This document shows positions 31,601-36,724 of a stretch of DNA of 36,724 bases, piece after piece. Under the pieces are notes generated by a model. The model searched no databases, was not told the DNA's origin, and worked only from the letters and a program-made list of their open reading frames with translations. The stretch is from Haplomitrium mnioides (taxonomy: Eukaryota > Marchantiophyta > Haplomitriopsida > Calobryales), in NCBI GenBank assembly GCA_049999725.1, contig JBNGIS010019667.1, forward strand, positions 1-36,724, written 5' to 3'. Within the stretch, counting starts at the first letter, position 1. Every line of letters begins with the position of its first letter. Position numbers and translations under genes: made by a program.

Positions 31601-32482
31601 GCTAGACTAGTAGCCAAAGGATATGCTCATGCATATGGGATAAATTTTGATGAAACATTCAGCCATGGTGCAAAGATGGCGAATGTAAGAACTGTGATTG
31701 CTAAGGTTGTTGCTAAGAGATGGGATTTACATCAGATGGATGTAAGGAATACTTTTTTGAATGGAGAGTTACATGAAGAAGTGTATATGGAGCAGCCACA
31801 GGGATGTGTACACCATAAGTTTCCAAATTATGTGTGTAAGTTGAAGAAAGCTTTATACGGATTAAAGCAAACACCCAAAGCATGGATGGATAGAATAAGC
31901 AAGTTTCTACAAAGTATTGGATTTGTCATCAGCGAGGCAGATTACTCTATGTATGTGTAGAAAACGAATACAGGTTTGGTCATGATAGAGATATACATTG
32001 ATGATCTGATTATTACAGGTGATGATAAGTTGCAGATTGAAAATGTTCAGAAGAGGCTTGGAGTGGAATTTGATATGAAAGACTTTGGAGAACTTGTGTA
32101 CTTCTTGGGTATAGAAGTAATAAGATCACATCAAGGTATTTGGTTACTTCAACAAAAGTATATTCTGGATATGTTACAAAAATACGGTATGACAATCTGT
32201 AAGCATATTTCTACTCCACTTGATGAGAATGCAAGGTTAAGAGAAGATTTGGGAGATGAATTGGAAGATCCAACTGTGTACCGGAAAATAGTTGGAAGTT
32301 TGATTTATGTGACCATGACAATACCAAATATGTCTCATGATGTAGGAGTACTTAGTCAGTTTATGCATATGCCAAGAAAGCCACATTTAGATGCAACAAG
32401 GAGAGCATTATATTACTCAAAAGGCACACTGAATTATGGTTTATTTTATGCATACGGAGTTGAAGTAAAACTATTTGGATAT
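28594..32482 (+). pseudogene. Ty1/copia gag-pol, truncated in RNase H
   Basis: Plus-strand copia polyprotein and the best preserved coding stretch among the elements. Gag opens near 28760 (KLEKNNYQSWKFRMRNYL) and has the UBN2 core (28941-29186). An Arg/Gly-rich tail (29390-29550) leads to a CCHC knuckle at 29565-29606 (CWECGKAGHFANDC). Protease has YVDFGASNHMTHH: the active-site Ser of Asp-Ser-Gly is Phe (29760-29768). Integrase has WHKRMEHVNL, CEACQFGKQ and FVTFVDDHTRK. The second catalytic Asp is lost (LRSNGRGEYFS, 30505). Glu is kept in QNGVAERKN. GCIVYVHIP and KCIFIGYS follow. RT (31463-32380) keeps [32 protein letters not shown] and YIDD at 31994-32005. The frame stops at LFGYC of RNase H, where unrelated sequence begins at 32483, so the RNase H core and 3' LTR are missing. 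Confidence 0.92.
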
Positions 32483-34367
32483 TGTCGCTCCCCTCTTTCA
32501 TGCCTTAACCTTCAAAGGTGCTACTTTAGAAGGCATAGGAGGACAAAATAGGGGAATAGGTTCTTTTGTGAGATGGCCCCTTGCAAGTTATCTCTCTGAG
32601 GCTTTAAGTAATTCCTCTTCACCTTACTAGCCCTTCCACGGATCAACAATCACCCCAGTAGTAGTCTTGCTCATTCACACTCAATGCCAACACACACATA
32701 CACATGGACCAAGGTACCTCTGTGGTAATCCACAGTATAATTCAGGAGCCCAAATCTGGACTCAAATACCTTGTGTACAAATCAAAAACAGAATACAATA
32801 CCCCAAGTGCCACGGAACAATGTCAAGAGGCCTGACTCCTCGTTTGCAGGGCTGTCTCAAGGTTCAAACAACTGGATTTACCCGTATGTTCTTAGTTCTA
32901 AGTGTTTCTTATAAAATACAATGGAATTCAAATCTAACTAATACACTCATACACAAATACATCCACACATATATTGTACTTCACCAAAATTGTATGCCTG
33001 ACAGAACTACAGGGATTGACCTCCCTAGCAAACTCCTCCCTTCATCATCTCACAATCTCAATCTTCTTTCCATCCTTCATGCACACACTTCTTCCAGATA
33101 GTTTTTTAACTTCCTTTGCGAGAAGCCCTAGATTTACTTCCACAAGCTCGGAAGAGGATTTCTTTAACTTCCACCTCTAGAAGACAGTCCTCTCGACTGT
33201 TGGCTACACACTCCACCTCTGAACCTTGAACAGATCTTCTCCGCAGTACGTAGGCACTAACGCAGCCAATCTCTTCTTGGATCCACTTGAAAGATTAAAC
33301 CAAAGCGCACTCCGAGCGTTTCTAGGTTTGATGCTCCTACACAGTTGATGCTGAGACGACTCCAAGATCCCACTTGGCAACCTCTCCCGAGTTCCAGACA
33401 TATAGGATCCCCTTCCGCTTCATGTATCGATTCACCTCCACTATTGGTCCACCCGCATGAATGAATTCACTTGGATTGCCCGAGCCTCTCGAGCTCCCCG
33501 TCCCTCTCGATGCCCCTCCAGTCCACCTCCACCTCTGCTAGCCTCCTGCACGAGTACACTCGCCTCACATAAATCTTCATTGGGATCTTTTTTTCCTTTA
33601 AGTTACCTCGTTGCGTCTTCTTGTCCCGAGATTGCTTGCGCATCTCTAATTTGCATGCACACCAACTCGTCCAATATTGCAGCCCGTCAATCTATGCCTC
33701 TCGCGCTTCCGCCTTTGCGTGTCTTTTTTTTTTGAAAAGGTCGTTTTTCCTGTTGGCCATGAGCTCCGAATGTGGCAACACCTATCCCGACTATTTGTGG
33801 AATGATCCAAGTACAACGGTTAGTTTTGAAGGTTGCGAAGTCTGGTTCGAAGAATCTCGCAGAACCTAGAGTCCATTGTTGACTTTTCTTCTACATATGC
33901 TGTCCGATGCCATCTTCAACTTGGAAGTTTAACCGCCGCGCTGACCTGCATCCGTAGTTGATCATGGACCCAAGTCTGAAGAATCCAACAGATTGGTGAG
34001 TTCGAAGGATCCTTTGAAATCTGAGTTTTGAGGCTGACTTTCTTTCGAAGTCACCGTCCGACACTATCTTCAACCGGGAAGCTTGATCGCCACATTGACC
34101 TTGATCCGCAGTTGACAACGGACCCAAGTCCGAAGAATCCAATGGACTGGTGAGTCATTGTAGTACTTGTTAATAGTGATGGTGAGAAGGTAAAGTGAGT
34201 AACCAAGGTCTGAAGGGCCTGGTCTTGGGGTGTGATTAGTTGTCCCTTTCCAAAACAACTCGAAACTGCAAAAATCATGGAAAACTGTTGAGATTGACCC
34301 TGCTCTTTGTAGGTTCAACACTGGATCAGAGTAATCTGATCCTGAATACTTGCAGGAGACTGCTACA
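32483..34367. repeat. LTR-like block, 1885 bp, noncoding
   Basis: It starts TGTCGCTCCCCTC exactly where the copia RNase H is cut and ends CTGCTACA exactly where a gypsy RT on the minus strand is cut. The ends form an imperfect inverted pair (TGTCGC/GCTACA), as LTRs do, and many plant gypsy LTRs begin TGTCxCxCCCC. Its base composition is less AT-rich than its neighbours. No coding motif was found. The flanking five bases (GATAT left, ATCAT right) do not match, so it is not a clean solo-LTR insertion; a recombination or deletion product is more likely. An alternative end at GGTTCAACA (34320) is possible. Orientation is unknown. Confidence 0.45.
33847..34154 (+). repeat. 154-bp tandem duplication
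   Basis: Two adjacent 154-bp units (33847-34000, 34001-34154). The second half of each reads TGTCCGAxxCxATCTTCAAC, then GACCCAAGTCxGAAGAATCC, and ends GGTGAG. The first 35 bases of the units align less well. Confidence 0.75.
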
Positions 34368-35440
34368 ATCATCCTCCGCGATTTGGATTTGATAATATTC
34401 ACTTCTCAAATCCAAATTTGTAAAGTAATTTGTTCCTTCAAGTTGATCAAATAGATCATCCATTCTTAGCAATGGATATTTATTTTTCACCGTGTGTTGA
34501 TTGAGTGTTTGATAGTCAATACACATCCTCATACTCCCATCTTTCTTTTTCACAAATAGTACTAATACATCATAAGGAGAATGCTTAGCTGAATGAATCC
34601 ATTTTCCAACAATTTAGTAATTTGAGATTAATGTTTTTCTAGTCTATGAGGAGGCAAATGATATGGTGTCTTGCACAGTGGAATATTTTATAGCACAACC
34701 TCAATCTTGTCATCAATGCATCGTTTAAGAAGTAAGCTTTTGGGTAAATTATTGGGAAAAACGTCATGGAACTCTTTCAAAACACATTGAAATTCATGTG
34801 GGACTTTATGCTTTGAGTACTCTTTATCAATTGTGAGCTCACATATGAGCTCTCAAAATACTATATCTTGTTTTTTGATTGAATTTTCTCGAATCACATA
34901 TAGAGATAGGTGTTTGAATAAGATCATAGTCGATCTCTCCAAATCTTCAATTGAGATGTTGTAAGTGTCTTCTTTCCCCAATCTAGTTGCAAATTATATC
35001 TTCGTAACCACTTCATTCCAAGAATAATGTTGTATCTTGATAATGTTGTGATCTTCCACTCAAACTTCTCTTTATAATTACCCATGTGTAAGGCTATACT
35101 TTGAGATAGTCATTCAATAGGCTCATTTTGGCCATTTTCCATTTCCACCACTTCATATTTTTTTTTTCAAGGGGCAACTTCATCTTCAATGTTATAGTGC
35201 GTGATAAAAAAACTTTCTTCACCTCTAGAGTCCACCAAAACTCTTATTGGAGATCCGTCCATCCATCCATCAACCTTCCATTTTTCTGTTTTTTATATAG
35301 TAGATGTGAGTTTGTTGAATACTTCCTTTGCCTTTCTTCTTTATCCCAACAAAACCACGAGGTTTTTTTGACTCATGCTCATCATTTCTCTAACATTCTT
35401 TATCTCCTTCAATGTTGAAGAGAGAAGCTGCTACTTTGAA
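34368..35440 (-). pseudogene. Ty3/gypsy pol 5' half (protease to RT)
   Basis: Minus-strand gypsy pol. Protease region: RVLVDSRGEESFF near 35240-35200, where Asp-Ser-Gly-Ala is expected, then NIILGMKWLRRYNLQLDWGK (35025-34965). The region before RT gives FPNNLPKSLL, then CKTPYHLPPHRLEKH. RT starts [20 protein letters not shown], continues [16 protein letters not shown] and [16 protein letters not shown], and stops abruptly at 34368, where the LTR-like block begins. The fingers are present, but the catalytic FLDD/YLDD part is missing. It could be the front of the same copy whose back half is 26453-28334, or an independent element. Confidence 0.82.
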
Positions 35441-36724
35441 CCAAAAACAGGCTACTCAAAATAGAAATCTTATTTTTAAGGAAAAAATATGGTTTTTGAG
35501 CTCAATAAACGAGAAAATGATGTTATTTTTTAAAAACAACAAGTACGTGAGTTTATGAGCTTCATTTTTGGCCATTTGAACAAGCACTATAGAGCAAGAG
35601 CCAATTTCAATATGCAAAATCAATCAATATTCTAATTTTTTATAAAAATATTAGAAATATTGAAATCGATGAAAAGTATAAAAACTATAGTTAGTTTTCA
35701 CACGAAACTTGCATTTCTCATTGACTACATTTCAAAGCCCAAAAACAAAAATATTCGACACAAAAAACTATCTAGAAAAAATTAGTTGCACAAACTCTAT
35801 GCGTGAATAGACATCGTGCTCTTTGAAACTTATTTTTTGGAAAACAAAATTAGAAAACATGAAGAAAATGCCCAAGGGGACTAGAAGTCAAGGAAATCAG
35901 TTTGGAATTATAGACACAAAATCCAAATAGAGGAAACATTACATGGATTTAGGAGCTCTATTTTCAAGTTCAAGCAAGAAATAAGCCTTCATTTGTAGTT
36001 GAAAATCAATGCACACAAAAGTTATAGTGAGCATACAAAAGAAAGTTTTAGCAACTAAAAATATTTTATAAGTTAAAGAAACATATGCAAAAAGTAGTCA
36101 TAGCTGAGAATAAAAAAGGCATTGGCAAGGGAGATTTAACTAAAAGTACAAACAAGAAACATCTCCAAGTTTTAGACTAGATTCTAGTAAACAAAGGTTT
36201 CGAGTTCTACAAGAGAGTCTTTGACCAGTGTAGAATCTAAGTTCTAGCCAGTAGTCTTTGCATATAGAAGCTTGATGGTTGTATATCAAAAGTAGAACAT
36301 GTGGAAGCCTTGGACTTCCACCCCTAAGTCTATGCATGCATAGGAATCCAAGCTCAACATCTGAACATTCCACCCTAAAGTCTATGCGCGCATAGAAATG
36401 CTCACCATCTAAACACTCCACAACAAAGACTATCAAGAACCTAGGTTTTACGTTTCAAAGCAAAGTTTTTGCACGTACGAGGTTATAAATTGCAAATCAA
36501 AGTATATACACGTATATAGTTCAGACATCTACAACCAAGAATATAGACGCTAAAGGTTCTATTTTGCCCTTTGAAGCAAAAGATTAAGTAGTCAATTTGG
36601 GTAGATACTTGAGCAATGTAATAACCTTAAACTCTTCTAGCAAGCAGTAAAGAAGGAAAGATCATACTTACATTTTGGATAAGAAAATATTTTACAAACC
36701 AAATGAAAATATTAACTAAAGATT
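35441..36724. other. AT-rich region, no recognised gene
   Basis: It lies where the gag of the minus-strand gypsy should be (upstream of its protease), but no gag motif or zinc knuckle could be recognised. It contains a small 50-bp tandem repeat at 36315-36440 and otherwise simple AT-rich sequence. Confidence 0.45.
36315..36440 (+). repeat. 50-bp tandem repeat with palindromic core
   Basis: Two and a half units begin CxTCCACCCCTAA or similar (36315, 36366, 36414). Each of the first two has a palindrome, CTATGCATGCATAG or CTATGCGCGCATAG, and then a CTCAxCATCTxAA word. The third unit is truncated and has lost the palindrome. Confidence 0.7.

Noticed and set aside
32478-34372. 32483-34367 as a clean solo-LTR insertion
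   Set aside because: Flanking bases GATAT and ATCAT do not form a duplication, and the left and right neighbours are different elements.
35128-35418. 96-codon plus-strand frame
   Set aside because: Antisense to the gypsy protease region; no motif of its own.

Overview
This window is nuclear DNA of a land plant. It is AT-rich, has GT-AG introns, holds one recognisable host gene, and the rest is dominated by decayed, nested transposable elements. The element set (Ty1/copia, a Ty3/gypsy chromovirus with a C-terminal chromodomain, retroelements primed by initiator-Met tRNA, a Mutator-like transposase with a SWIM zinc finger, and a LINE) is typical of large plant genomes. I cannot name the species; a repeat-rich non-flowering plant is possible but is only an impression.

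The host gene (about 4.1-7.0 kb, minus strand) is the 5' part of TRAPPC13, a subunit of the TRAPP vesicle-tethering complex. Four exons (6699-6603, 6467-6308, 5801-5717, 4234-4104) join in phase into an uninterrupted 157-codon N-terminus. The later exons are not in the window. The fourth intron is open on the left and longer than 4.1 kb. It holds, from right to left, unassigned sequence, a plus-strand LINE remnant (about 1440-3190) interrupted by a short poly(A)-tailed insertion (2034-2591), and a minus-strand copia relic (1-1190).

Upstream of the gene's 5' end are a 359-bp MITE-like inverted-repeat element (7069-7427) and a Mutator-like element (about 7526-10811). The latter has inverted arms of several hundred bases and a transposase pseudogene with many nonsense changes. 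A 75-bp tandem repeat (10950-11139) follows.

From 11914 to 19581 lies a structurally complete minus-strand Ty1/copia element: LTRs of only 98-112 bp, a 5-bp TAAAT target duplication, a polypurine tract, a 2-kb leader and a decayed gag-pol. Inside its reverse transcriptase is an in-frame array of short repeats built on a Gly-Pro-x-Val motif. This is the most unusual feature of the window.

A plus-strand Ty3/gypsy chromovirus occupies 20468-25507 (376/377-bp LTRs, iMet primer site, chromodomain). From 26.4 to 35.4 kb is a nested complex: the 3' half of a minus-strand gypsy pol, a plus-strand Tork-like copia inserted in it and cut off inside RNase H, a 1.9-kb LTR-like block starting at that breakpoint, and then the 5' half of a minus-strand gypsy pol. 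The last 1.3 kb is AT-rich with a small 50-bp tandem repeat. None of the element proteins looks intact. No prokaryotic operon, CRISPR array, rRNA or tRNA gene was seen.
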